A stretch of DNA of 42,457 bases, taken from positions 1-42,457 of the forward strand of contig NZ_JABEMG010000028.1 in the NCBI RefSeq assembly GCF_013004695.1. Direction: 5' to 3'. Position 1 is the stretch's first letter. Each line of letters begins with the position of its first letter. The stretch is from Promicromonospora citrea. GTDB lineage: Bacteria; Actinomycetota; Actinomycetes; Actinomycetales; Cellulomonadaceae. The notes below the pieces were generated by a model. That model worked only from the letters and a program-made list of their open reading frames with translations, did no database searches and had not been told where the DNA came from. This document shows positions 30,353 through 38,357 of the stretch, piece after piece. The position numbers were made by a program, and so were the translations under genes.

Positions 30353-31462
30353 TCAGGGGCACGTCGGCAGGCCCGCGCCCTCGTCACGGCCGATCTGCTC
30401 CATGGCGTGGCGGGCCTCGGCCAGCGTGGCCACCCGGACCACGTGCAGCCCGTCGGGCACGTTGCCGATGACCTGCTCGCAGTTCGCCTCGGGCGCGAGG
30501 AACCACGTGGCGCCGTCGCGCGCCGCGCCGTACAGCTTCTGCTCGATACCGCCGATGGGGCCGACGGTGCCCTCGGGGCTCATCGTGCCGGTCCCCGCGA
30601 TGACCTTGCCGTTGGCCTCGTCGTCGTCGGTGAGCTTGTCGATGATGCCGAGCGCGAACATCGTCCCCGCGCTCGGGCCGCCGATGTTCTCGATCTCGAT
30701 CGAGACGTCGACGGGGAACTCGTAGCGCGGGTCGATGAAGACGCCGAGCACCGCCCGCTCGCCGTTGCCGGTGGTCCGGATGTCGACGTCGAGCTCGCGG
30801 TCGCCACGCCGGACGCCGAGGGTCACGGTGTCGCCCGGCTCCGTCTTCGCGAGGCCGTCGATGAGGTCCGCGTAGGTGCCGACCTCCTCGCCCTGGAATG
30901 CCGTGATGACGTCGCCCTCCTCGAGCTTCCCGTCCGCGCCGGAGCCGTCCTCGGTGCCGGCGACGTCGAGCACGGCGGGCACCTTGTAACCCAGCTCGGT
31001 GAGGGCCGCGGCCGTCGCGGACTCCTGCGACGAGACCATCTCGGCCTGGCTGACCTCCTGCTGCTGCTCCTGCGTCGTGGCCTCGGGGAAGATCGCCTCG
31101 ACCGGCAGCACGGAGCGCCGCGGGTCGAGCCAGCCCTGGATCACCTGGCCCGCCGTCATCGGGTAGCCCGGGCCGCCCAGCACGGAGACGGTCGTCAGGC
31201 GCAGCTCGCCCGTCGACTCGTACGTGCGCGCGCCCTCGATCTGGATGAGGCCCTGCGCGAGCGTGTCCTCCGTCGGTCCGGGCGAGCGCATCGCGTACGG
31301 GGTCGGCAGCACCAGCGCCACGGCGGCCAGCACGGCCGTGGCCAGCATGGACACCCCGAGCGTCACGGTACGGCGCGTGACGGGCGCGACCGGGGGCGCC
31401 GGGTCCTCGAGGGGAGCCGGCTCGGGCGGCGGGGCGGGCTGGCGGTCACGCATCTCGGTCAC
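30353..31462 (-). CDS. PDZ domain protein with Lon-like (S16) protease domain
   Basis: A 369-residue membrane-anchored protease (Rv3194c-like). One membrane segment near residues 35-52 (LGVSMLATAVLAAVALVLP) is followed by a PDZ domain (LEEGDVITAFQGEEVGTYADLIDGL) and an S16 Lon-type domain. The catalytic Ser is in IGGPSAGTMFALGIID and the Lys in VGPIGGIEQKLYGA. It should face the outside and trim exported or membrane proteins. GTG 31462 or ATG 31453 are both possible starts; the choice does not change domains. It lies 138 nt upstream of the UPF0182 gene, which has its own promoter. The gene is divergent from a YgjP-like metallopeptidase gene. Confidence 0.9.
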   Translation of the reverse strand: MTEMRDRQPAPPPEPAPLEDPAPPVAPVTRRTVTLGVSMLATAVLAAVALVLPTPYAMRSPGPTEDTLAQGLIQIEGARTYESTGELRLTTVSVLGGPGYPMTAGQVIQGWLDPRRSVLPVEAIFPEATTQEQQQEVSQAEMVSSQESATAAALTELGYKVPAVLDVAGTEDGSGADGKLEEGDVITAFQGEEVGTYADLIDGLAKTEPGDTVTLGVRRGDRELDVDIRTTGNGERAVLGVFIDPRYEFPVDVSIEIENIGGPSAGTMFALGIIDKLTDDDEANGKVIAGTGTMSPEGTVGPIGGIEQKLYGAARDGATWFLAPEANCEQVIGNVPDGLHVVRVATLAEARHAMEQIGRDEGAGLPTCP

Positions 31463-31614
31463 CGGCCCATCATTCCGCACGTGGCTGGGGGTTCCATGTA
31501 TCCGCAGGCGGGCCCGGTGCGCATGAGGCAACCACTACGCCGTCGGGCAAAGAATTTCCACTTGAACGGTGTGTTCTATCCCACGTGACGCCGATAACAC
31601 GCTACGGTCGTCCT

Positions 31615-32154
31615 GTGGCCCACGACGCCCTGACGTCCGTGGAGGTGCGCCGGAGCCGTCGTCGCACCGCCACGGTGAGCGCCTATCGCGACGGTGGACG
31701 AACCATCGTCGCCATTCCTGCGCGCTTCTCTCGGGCACAGGAACGGGAGTGGGTGGCCAAGATGGTGGCTCGGCTCGAGGACAAGGAACGCCGCCGCCGC
31801 CCGTCCGACCAGGAGCTCATGGAGCGCGCCGCCGAGCTGTCGGCCAAGTACCTCGAGGGCCGGGCGCAGCCCTCCAGCGTGCGGTGGTCGTCGAACCAGG
31901 GTCGGCGCTGGGGGTCGTGCACGCTGCTGGACGGATCGATCCGCATCTCGACGCGAGTGCAGGGCATGCCGTCCTGGGTGCTCGACTACGTGCTGCTGCA
32001 CGAGCTGGCGCACCTGCTGCACGCGGGCCACGGACCGGACTTCTGGAAGATCCTCGAGGTGTACCCGCGGACCGACCGGGCGCGTGGGTTCCTCGAGGGC
32101 GCCTCGCACGCGCAGGACGAACCGGGTCAGCGCACCACGGACGACGACGACTGA
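31615..32154 (+). CDS. YgjP-like zinc metallopeptidase (DUF45/M48-type)
   Basis: A 179-residue protein with the YgjP layout: N-terminal RRSRRRTATVSAYRDGGRTIVAIP, a middle helix region, RWGSCTLLDGSIRIS, and the zinc site VLLHELAHLLHAGHGPDFW, in which HELAH and a third His (HGPDFW) bind zinc. Substrates are unknown. I chose GTG 31615 because TACGGT (31603-31608) lies 6 nt upstream, implying a leaderless mRNA; a GTG at 31585 lies upstream of that -10. The C-terminus is acidic (TTDDDD). It converges on the DUF2342 gene. Confidence 0.87.
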   Translation: MAHDALTSVEVRRSRRRTATVSAYRDGGRTIVAIPARFSRAQEREWVAKMVARLEDKERRRRPSDQELMERAAELSAKYLEGRAQPSSVRWSSNQGRRWGSCTLLDGSIRISTRVQGMPSWVLDYVLLHELAHLLHAGHGPDFWKILEVYPRTDRARGFLEGASHAQDEPGQRTTDDDD

Positions 32155-32268
32155 GACCGCGCGACTCCACCGAGGTCCGCCTCGATCAGGCGATCAGGCA
32201 CGCCTCCGTGCCCGACCACGTGCCGAACCGCCTGCTCGCGAGGAGGAGTGAGCGTCAGAGGCCCGGGG

Positions 32269-33801
32269 TCACCGGGGGCCGCGGTCCTCGTCCGTGGGGT
32301 CGTCGGCCTCCGGCCGGTCGGCGTCCGACTGGTCCGTGCCCGGCTGGTCCGTGCCCGGCTGGTCCGTGCCCGGCTGGTCCGTGCCCGACTGGTCCGTCGG
32401 CGGCTCGGCGTCCTCCGCGCTGCCGAAGATCTCCTTGAGCGCGGCGTCGACGTCGGCGTGCTCCGCCTCCGCCGCCTCGCGGCGCACGAGGTAGCCCGAC
32501 GGGTCGTCCAGGTCGAGGGTGCCGGGCAGCAGGTCGGGGTGGTCCCAGATCGCGTCCCGCCCCGCCTGTCCCTGCGCGCGGGACACGATCGCGAACAGCG
32601 TCGCCGCGTCACGCGACCGGCGCGGGCGCAGCTCGAGGCCGACGAGCGTCGAGAACGTCTGCTCGGCCGGGCCGCCCGCGGCCCTGCGGCGGCGGATCAT
32701 CTCGCGCAGCGGGATCGCGTGCGGCAGGTGCGGCAGGGTGGCGACGGCGGTCACCTCGTCGACCCAGCCCTCGACGAGCGCGAGGGTGGTCTCGAGGTTG
32801 AGCAGCACGGCCTTCTGCTCGTCGGTGTTCTGCAGCCCGAACACGCCGCCCGAGAGCGCGCTGCGCAGCGCGTCGGAGTCGGAGAGGTCGATGTCGCGCA
32901 CCTGCGCCTCGAGGGCGTCGAGGTCGATGGTGATGCCGCGGGCGTAGCGCTCGACGATGGAGAGCAGGTGCGAGCGCAGCCACGGGACGTGGGTGAACAG
33001 CCGCGCGTGCGCGGCCTCGCGGACCGCCAGGAACTGCCGGACCTCCTCGATCGGGGCGTCGAGCCCGTCGGCGAACCTCGCGACGTTCGTGGGCAGCAGG
33101 ACCGTGTCGGGGCTGTCGAGCAGCGGCAGGCCGACGTCGGTGGCGCCGAACACCTCGCGCGAGAGCGTGCCGGCCGCCTGCCCGACCTGCATGCCGAACA
33201 CCGCTGAGCCGAGGCGCCGCATCATCTGGGTCGGGTCGAGGATGCCACCGAGCCCGTGCAGCACGCCCGCGGGCATGCCGGGCACGGCCTCGCCGTCGTC
33301 GACACCCTCGGGGAGCTGGTCGCGCAGGACCGTGGCGAGGGCCTCGGACACGGAGGTCGCGACGGGCGCGGCGAGCTCGTTCCACACGGGCAGCGTGGCC
33401 TCGACCCACTCGGACCGGTTCCACGCGCGGCGCGTGCCGCCGGCGGGCGGGAGGTCGGTGACGGCGTCGAGCCACAGCTCTGCCACCGCGAGCGCGTCGG
33501 TCGCGTCCTTGGCCTGCCGGCCGGTCAGCGACGGGTCGCCCTCGCTCACGGCGACCTGACGCGCGACGTCGTGCGCGACGTCCGCGTTCACCGGGCCCGC
33601 ACCCTCGGCCGAGAGCATCTTCTGCACCTGGGCGAGGGCGTACTGCATCATCATCGGGTCCGGCGGACCGCCGAGGGCGGTCGGGTCGATGCCGCGTGCG
33701 CGCATCTCCGCCATGACGTCGTCCGCGCCGTCGCCGAGCATGGAGCGCAGCATGTCCTCCCACGACTGGGGGGTATCGCCGGGCTGGTGCTGGTCGCTCA
33801 T
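32269..33801 (-). CDS. Zinc-dependent metalloprotease-like protein (DUF2342)
   Basis: A 510-residue protein of the actinobacterial DUF2342 family (Rv3195-like), annotated as a zincin-type metalloprotease on structural grounds. The REAAHARLFTHVPWL helix (about residues 275-289) is the candidate metal-binding segment; a standard HExxH is not visible. The C-terminal tail is a variable TDQPG repeat, encoded by near-identical 15-nt units at about 32327-32398. ATG 33801 starts SDQHQPGDTPQSWEDMLRSM, the expected N-terminus. It is divergent from the ThiF-like gene, with a 177-bp promoter spacer. Confidence 0.88.
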   Translation of the reverse strand: MSDQHQPGDTPQSWEDMLRSMLGDGADDVMAEMRARGIDPTALGGPPDPMMMQYALAQVQKMLSAEGAGPVNADVAHDVARQVAVSEGDPSLTGRQAKDATDALAVAELWLDAVTDLPPAGGTRRAWNRSEWVEATLPVWNELAAPVATSVSEALATVLRDQLPEGVDDGEAVPGMPAGVLHGLGGILDPTQMMRRLGSAVFGMQVGQAAGTLSREVFGATDVGLPLLDSPDTVLLPTNVARFADGLDAPIEEVRQFLAVREAAHARLFTHVPWLRSHLLSIVERYARGITIDLDALEAQVRDIDLSDSDALRSALSGGVFGLQNTDEQKAVLLNLETTLALVEGWVDEVTAVATLPHLPHAIPLREMIRRRRAAGGPAEQTFSTLVGLELRPRRSRDAATLFAIVSRAQGQAGRDAIWDHPDLLPGTLDLDDPSGYLVRREAAEAEHADVDAALKEIFGSAEDAEPPTDQSGTDQPGTDQPGTDQPGTDQSDADRPEADDPTDEDRGPR

Positions 33802-33978
33802 AGGGTCACCGTAACCGGCCGGGCAAGGGGCGCGCCGGGCTTTCGGCTCTGGGCGCACTCGGGAACTCCGGGGCCGGGTGGTGCATTGCACTCTCTTCGG
33901 GAGAGTCCGGCGTCCGGCACCTCTGGCCCTGTGGACGACGGCGGGGCGCGGCTCCCGGCGTCGGGCATCGTTGAGGAC

Positions 33979-35016
33979 GTGCGACGTCCTTCCCCGCTCC
34001 GGCTCCGGCCCGGCACGCCGGTGCTCAGCCGGGGTGGCGGCGAGGTGCAGTGCGGGTCCGACCCGCGGTGGTCGTTCGTGCTGTCCGGGCTGACGCCGGA
34101 CGAGGAGCGGTGGCTCGGCGAGGTGGCCGAGCGGCGGCACGTGACCCTCGAGCAGGCGGCGGCGCGGTGCGGCGTGCCGGCAGAGCGGCGGGACGAGATC
34201 ATGACGGCGCTCGTGCGCGCGGGCGTGCTCGTCCCGGTGCCCGGCACGGTGGGTGCCGTGACCGCGGCGGCGGACGGCGCTGCCGACGCGACGGTGCTGG
34301 GCATGCTCCGCCCCGACGGCGCAGGCCTCGTCACCCTCGCGGACCGCGCGCGGCGGACGGTGGGGATCTCGGGTCTCGGGCGGGTGGGCACCGGCGTCGC
34401 ACAGCACCTCGGGACCGCGGGGGTCGGGAGCCTGGTGCTGGACGACCCGCAGCCGGTGCAGGTCACGGACGTCGGGCTGGGCGGGCTGCGTCCGGCGGAC
34501 GTGGGCAGGGCACGCCACGACGCGGTGCGCGCGCTGCTGGCGGAGCGGTCGCCGCGGGCCGCTGTCCGGACCGACGAGGTGCCCGACCTCGGCGGGCTCG
34601 ACGTCGTCGTGGTGGTGGAGCCGCACGCCGCGCACCCGGCGCGGTACCAGCGGCTGCTCGGCCTCGGGGTGCCGCACCTGCCCGTGGTGGTGCGCGAGGC
34701 CGACATGGTGGTGGGCCCCCTCGTGCTGCCCGGGCGGTCGGCGTGCGTGAGGTGCGTGGACCTCGCGCGCGCGGACGTGGACGCCCGGTGGCCCGCGCTG
34801 GCCGCGCAGCTGCGCACGACGGCGGAGCCGGCGCACGAGGCGACGCTCGCCGCCGTGGCAGCAGCGACGGCCGCGGCCCAGGTGCTCGCCCTGCTGGACG
34901 GGCACCGGCCCGCGGCCGTCGGTGCGTGCCTGGAGATCTCTCTCCCGGCGGGGCTGCCCCGTGTCCACCCGACGGGTCCGCACCCGCGGTGCGGGTGCGT
35001 CTACCTGCCGGCCTAG
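33979..35016 (+). CDS. ThiF/E1-like adenylyltransferase-fold protein
   Basis: A 345-residue protein with a winged-helix-like N-terminus and a Rossmann segment (RTVGISGLGRVGTGVAQHLGTAG, about residues 118-140) like ThiF/MoeB/E1 enzymes. Zn-type cysteines occur in SACVRCVDLARAD and near the end in HPRCGCVYLP. It matches the ThiF-like gene found at this position in actinobacteria (Rv3196 region). It may activate a peptide or sulfur carrier, but the ATP-binding Arg and Asp motifs are only partly visible. GTG 33979 follows CATCGT by 7 nt, a possible leaderless start. The N-terminus remains uncertain. Confidence 0.75.
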   Translation: MRRPSPLRLRPGTPVLSRGGGEVQCGSDPRWSFVLSGLTPDEERWLGEVAERRHVTLEQAAARCGVPAERRDEIMTALVRAGVLVPVPGTVGAVTAAADGAADATVLGMLRPDGAGLVTLADRARRTVGISGLGRVGTGVAQHLGTAGVGSLVLDDPQPVQVTDVGLGGLRPADVGRARHDAVRALLAERSPRAAVRTDEVPDLGGLDVVVVVEPHAAHPARYQRLLGLGVPHLPVVVREADMVVGPLVLPGRSACVRCVDLARADVDARWPALAAQLRTTAEPAHEATLAAVAAATAAAQVLALLDGHRPAAVGACLEISLPAGLPRVHPTGPHPRCGCVYLPA

Positions 35017-35019
35017 GAC

Positions 35020-35039
35020 GCCCGCCGTGGACGGCGGGC
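35020..35039. terminator. Small hairpin between ThiF-like gene and whiB7
   Basis: GCCCGCCG-TGGA-CGGCGGGC, a perfect 8-bp stem, lies in the 42-bp gap between two converging genes. Confidence 0.55.
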
Positions 35040-35058
35040 ACCCCGGGCCGGTCAGGCG

Positions 35059-35424
35059 TCAGGCCGCGGCGACGTTCTCCGACTTGCGCGGCCGGCCACG
35101 GCCCCGCTTGCGGGCCACCACGACACCGTCGACGAACACCTCGCCGCCCCAGACGCCCCAGGGCTCGTGGCGCTCGAGGGCGCCGGCGAGGCAGCCCTCG
35201 ATGAGGGGGCAGGTGCGGCAGAGCGCCTTGGCCTGCTCGACCTGCGCGCTGTGCTCGGCGAACCACAGCTCCGGGTCGTTGGTACGGCACGGCAGCAGCG
35301 TGTCCATGAGTCGGTTGAACTCCGCCGAGTCCGAACCGGTCCCGCTCGTGGCGGGCAGTTGAGGCGGGTCCCAGGGCCCCGAGCCGCCCTGGGGAAGAGT
35401 GTCGAGGAGCGCAGTGAGGCGCAC
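35059..35424 (-). CDS. whiB7: WhiB7-type iron-sulfur transcription factor
   Basis: A 121-residue WhiB protein. The 4Fe-4S cysteines are Cys46, 69, 72 and 78 (CRTCPLIEGC), followed by the sigma-binding EPWGVWGGE (87-95) and a C-terminal AT-hook RGRGRPRK (107-114); the AT-hook marks WhiB7. The protein acts with SigA at promoters bearing an A/T-rich box beside the -35 and induces intrinsic antibiotic resistance in relatives. GTG 35424 has GGAG 6 nt upstream. It lies downstream of uvrD2 as in mycobacteria. The ~410-nt leader holds an upstream ORF and an intrinsic terminator. Confidence 0.95.
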   Translation of the reverse strand: MRLTALLDTLPQGGSGPWDPPQLPATSGTGSDSAEFNRLMDTLLPCRTNDPELWFAEHSAQVEQAKALCRTCPLIEGCLAGALERHEPWGVWGGEVFVDGVVVARKRGRGRPRKSENVAAA

Positions 35425-35535
35425 GGTTGTCTCCTGTGTCCTGTGGTGATGAACGTCGTCGATGAACGTCGGGTGGAACAGGACCCCGGGCTACGGCTTC
35501 GGCCTGGGCCGGCCACGACGGGCCGGGTCTCCGGG

Positions 35536-35575
35536 CAAAAAATGAGGCCGCGGGTCCTGGTGGACTCCGCGGCCT
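35536..35575 (-). terminator. Intrinsic terminator in whiB7 leader (attenuator)
   Basis: On the minus strand CCTGG..: stem AGGCCGCGG/CCGCGGCCT with extra pairs and a TGGT-type loop, then TTTTTT (A-run 35537-35542 on plus). It lies about 112 nt before the whiB7 start and 13 nt after the uORF stop, a position suited to translation-dependent attenuation. Confidence 0.85.
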
Positions 35576-35588
35576 GGAACTCTTCGGT

Positions 35589-35837
35589 CTACTGGACCGG
35601 AGAATCCCCTGGACACACGGAGTCGAGTGCTGCGAGAGCGGACGGCTTGACGCCTCCGCGGTGAGTGCGCACGCGGAAGGACAGAGCTGTGCCGTTAGCC
35701 GGCGCGGGCTCGCAGCCGAGCACACGACCGCTCAGGTACAGATCTGCCTGCGGAATCTGGTTCATCTCCAACACACCCACCTCCTCACTCGAATCCGGGC
35801 CGGATCTCTCGATCCCGCCCACTGCTGTCAGGGACAT
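35589..35837 (-). CDS. Leader ORF (uORF) of whiB7
   Basis: An 82-codon frame, ATG 35837 to TAG 35591-35589, opening with MSLTAVGGIERSGPD. The ATG is 6 nt after CATAGT (35849-35844), so it would be at the 5' end of the message. A second possible start is GTG 35774 after GAGGAGG. Its stop is 13 nt from the terminator stem, so ribosome position could decide whether the terminator forms. Upstream ORFs are established for mycobacterial whiB7 leaders; this peptide itself I do not recognise. The product is unlikely to matter as a protein. Confidence 0.6.
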   Translation of the reverse strand: MSLTAVGGIERSGPDSSEEVGVLEMNQIPQADLYLSGRVLGCEPAPANGTALSFRVRTHRGGVKPSALAALDSVCPGDSPVQ

Positions 35838-35843
35838 CTGAAC

Positions 35844-35880
35844 ACTATGCCGGGCCGCTGCGGGGGGCCAACTCTTTTTC
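35844..35880 (-). promoter_or_regulatory. WhiB7-type promoter of whiB7
   Basis: On the minus strand: GAAAAAGAG (35880-35872) directly upstream of -35 TTGGCC (35871-35866), a 16-nt spacer and -10 CATAGT (35849-35844). The A-rich box next to a weak -35 is the known WhiB7 target layout, so the gene probably activates itself. Confidence 0.7.
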
Positions 35881-35934
35881 CGAACTTTCTCGAGAAGTTT
35901 TTCGTGGACCGCCTCCGGGCCCGCGAAACCTCTC

Positions 35935-37998
35935 TCAGAGGCCTCTCGCAGCCGCCACGATCGCGAGGATCGTGGCGCCGTACCGGTCGATCTTCGCCGG
36001 GCCGATGCCGTTCACGCGAGCGAGTTCGGCCGTGCCCGAAGGACGCGTCTCGGCGATGGCCGCGAGCGTCGAGTCGGTGAGCACCGTGTAGGCAGGCTTG
36101 TCGGTCTCCCGGGCCACCTCGAGCCGCCAGTCGCGCAGCGCCTCGTACAGCGCGACGTCGCGCTCGTCCGTCAGCTCGACGTGCCCCGGGCTGCGGGACG
36201 CCGTGCGGGTCCGCGGCGCGCGCCGGTCCTCCGGCCACAGGCCGTCGAGGAACCGGGTGCGCTTGCGCGTCGCCCGGCCGCCGGGGTTCCGGCTGCGCGC
36301 GTAGGACAGCTCGAGGTGCACCCGGGCACGCGTGATGCCGACGTACAGCAGCCGGCGCTCCTCGTGCACCGCCGCGTCGGTCTCGGCGAGCGAGATCGGC
36401 ATGAGGCCCTCGCTCATGCCGGCGAGGAAGACGGCGTCCCACTCCAGCCCCTTCGCCGCGTGGAGCGACGCGAGCGTGACGCCCTCGACCGTCGGCGCGT
36501 GCTGCGCCGCGGCGCGCTCGTCCAGCTCGGCCACGAGACCCGCGACCGTCGCGGGGGCGTCCGGCGGCGCCGACGCCGCCAGGTCGTCCGCGAGCGTGAC
36601 GAGCGCCTGCATCGCGTCCCAGCGCTCGCGCGCCGCGCCACGGGCCGCGGGCGCCTGGTCGGCCCACCCCGCCGCGGCGAGGATGTCCCGCACCTGGTCC
36701 GGCATGGCGAGCTGCGGGTCAGCGGACCGGGCAGCGCCGCGCAGCAGCACCAACGCGTCCCGGACCTCCTTGCGCTGGAAGAACCGCTCGCCACCGCGCA
36801 CCTGGTACCCGACGCCGGCGTCGGCGAACGCGGCCTCGAACGCCTCCGACTGCGCGTTGGTGCGGTACAGCACCGCGATCTCGCTGGGGCGCACCGTGCC
36901 CGACGTGATGAGCCGCGCGGCCCGGGTGGCGACGCCCTTCGCCTCCGCCTCGTCGTCGTCGTAGGCCTGGAACGCGACCGGCGGGCCCGGCTCGCGCTGG
37001 GCGACCAGCTCGAGCGCCTGGTGCGCCCCGCCGTCGCGCCCCGCCCGCCGCAGCACCGAGTTCCCCAGGTGCACCACCTGGGGCGTGGACCGGTAGTCGC
37101 GCACCAGGCGGATCTCCTGCGCGTCGGGGTACGTGCGCCGGAACTCCAGGAGGTGGCGGGGCGTCGCGCCCGTGAACGAGTAGATGGTCTGCGACGGGTC
37201 GCCCACCACGCACAGCTCCTTGCGCCCGCCGAGCCACTGGTCGAGCAGGAACTGCTGGAGCGGCGACACGTCCTGGTACTCGTCCACCACGAAGTGCCGG
37301 TACTGCGACCGCACCTCGTCGGCCACCGCCGGGTGGCTGTTCAGCATGTCCGCCAGCATGAGGAGCACGTCCTCGAAGTCGATGACCCCGCGCTCCGTCT
37401 TGACGTCCTCGTACGCGGCGATGAGCCGGGACACCTCCTGCGTGTCGTAGCCCGACGGCGCCGGGCGGCCGGTCAGCGCCGTCGCCTTCTCGTAGTCGTC
37501 GGCCGTGACCAGCGACACCTTGGCCCACTCGACCTCGCTGCTCAGGTCGCGGACGGCCACACGGTCGACCGACAGGCCCAGCCGCCGGGCCGCCTCCGCC
37601 ACGAGCTGCGCCTTGTGCTCCTGCAGGCGCGGGGGCGCGCCGCCCACGACACGCGGCCAGAAGTAGCTGAGCTGGCGCAGGGCCGCCGCGTGGAACGTCC
37701 GCGCCTGCACGCCCTGCACGCCGAGCTGACGCAGCCGCGTCCGCATCTCGCCGGCCGCGCGGGCGGTGAACGTCACGGCCAGCAGGCCGGTCGGCTTGTA
37801 CGCCCCGACACGGACGCCGTACGCGATCCGGTGGGTGATGGCACGCGTCTTGCCCGTCCCCGCACCCGCGAGCACGACGACCGGCCCCGTGAGCGCGAGC
37901 GCCACCTCGCGCTGCTCGGGGTCGAGCGCGGACAGGATCGCGTCAGGGGTCCTCGGTCCCGGGGCGTCCGGACCGGCGGAGTTGGTCTGGGTGAGCAT
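35935..37998 (-). CDS. uvrD2: DNA helicase UvrD2
   Basis: A 687-residue superfamily-1 helicase that unwinds DNA 3' to 5' in repair. Walker A is GAGTGKT near residue 45, Walker B/DEYQD is in HFVVDEYQDVSPLQQF, motif III GDPSQTIYSFTGA, motif IV region VRDYRSTPQVV, and motif VI LLYVGITRARVHL. The C-terminal HRDC domain (ELTDERDVALYEALRDWR to PSGTAELARVNGIG) identifies the actinobacterial UvrD2. ATG 37998 begins MLTQTNSAGPDAP; longer starts lack family sequence. It is divergent from mrx1 with a 58-bp spacer, and upstream of whiB7, which has a separate promoter. Confidence 0.95.
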   Translation of the reverse strand: MLTQTNSAGPDAPGPRTPDAILSALDPEQREVALALTGPVVVLAGAGTGKTRAITHRIAYGVRVGAYKPTGLLAVTFTARAAGEMRTRLRQLGVQGVQARTFHAAALRQLSYFWPRVVGGAPPRLQEHKAQLVAEAARRLGLSVDRVAVRDLSSEVEWAKVSLVTADDYEKATALTGRPAPSGYDTQEVSRLIAAYEDVKTERGVIDFEDVLLMLADMLNSHPAVADEVRSQYRHFVVDEYQDVSPLQQFLLDQWLGGRKELCVVGDPSQTIYSFTGATPRHLLEFRRTYPDAQEIRLVRDYRSTPQVVHLGNSVLRRAGRDGGAHQALELVAQREPGPPVAFQAYDDDEAEAKGVATRAARLITSGTVRPSEIAVLYRTNAQSEAFEAAFADAGVGYQVRGGERFFQRKEVRDALVLLRGAARSADPQLAMPDQVRDILAAAGWADQAPAARGAARERWDAMQALVTLADDLAASAPPDAPATVAGLVAELDERAAAQHAPTVEGVTLASLHAAKGLEWDAVFLAGMSEGLMPISLAETDAAVHEERRLLYVGITRARVHLELSYARSRNPGGRATRKRTRFLDGLWPEDRRAPRTRTASRSPGHVELTDERDVALYEALRDWRLEVARETDKPAYTVLTDSTLAAIAETRPSGTAELARVNGIGPAKIDRYGATILAIVAAARGL

Positions 37999-38056
37999 CG
38001 TCTGCGATTCTCGCAGCAACCACTGACACGATCCGACCCGACCCGAAGGAGGAGCG

Positions 38057-38326
38057 ATGTCCGAGGCGACCTCGCCCGTACCCGCCGCAGGCACCGTGCT
38101 GATGTACTCCACCACCTGGTGCGGGTACTGCCGCAGGCTGCGCACCCAGCTCGACTCGGAGGGCATCGGGTACTCGGTCGTGGACATCGAGGAGCACCCC
38201 GAGGCCGCCGCGTTCGTCGAGCAGGTCAACGGCGGCAACCAGACGGTGCCCACCGTCGTCTACCCGGACGGCTCCGCCGCCACCAACCCGTCGCTCGCGG
38301 ACGTGAAGAAGGCGCTCGCGGCCTGA
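38057..38326 (+). CDS. mrx1: Mycoredoxin (glutaredoxin-like)
   Basis: An 89-residue glutaredoxin-fold protein with the active site WCGYC (Cys22, Cys25) and the cis-Pro loop TVPTVV. Mycoredoxins reduce mycothiol-mixed disulfides in actinobacteria. AGGAGG lies 6 nt before ATG 38057. It is divergent from uvrD2, matching the Rv3198c/Rv3198A pair, and its mRNA should end at the hairpin 38320-38354. Confidence 0.93.
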   Translation: MSEATSPVPAAGTVLMYSTTWCGYCRRLRTQLDSEGIGYSVVDIEEHPEAAAFVEQVNGGNQTVPTVVYPDGSAATNPSLADVKKALAA

Positions 38327-38354
38327 GCCCGCCCGGACCCGGCCCGCTCAGGCC
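38320..38354. terminator. Possible terminator between mrx1 and phosphotransferase
   Basis: GGCCTGAGC (38320-38328) pairs with GCTCAGGCC (38346-38354); a second copy of the right arm is at 38356-38364. It overlaps both gene ends, so it is only moderately convincing. Confidence 0.5.
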
Positions 38355-38357
38355 CGC

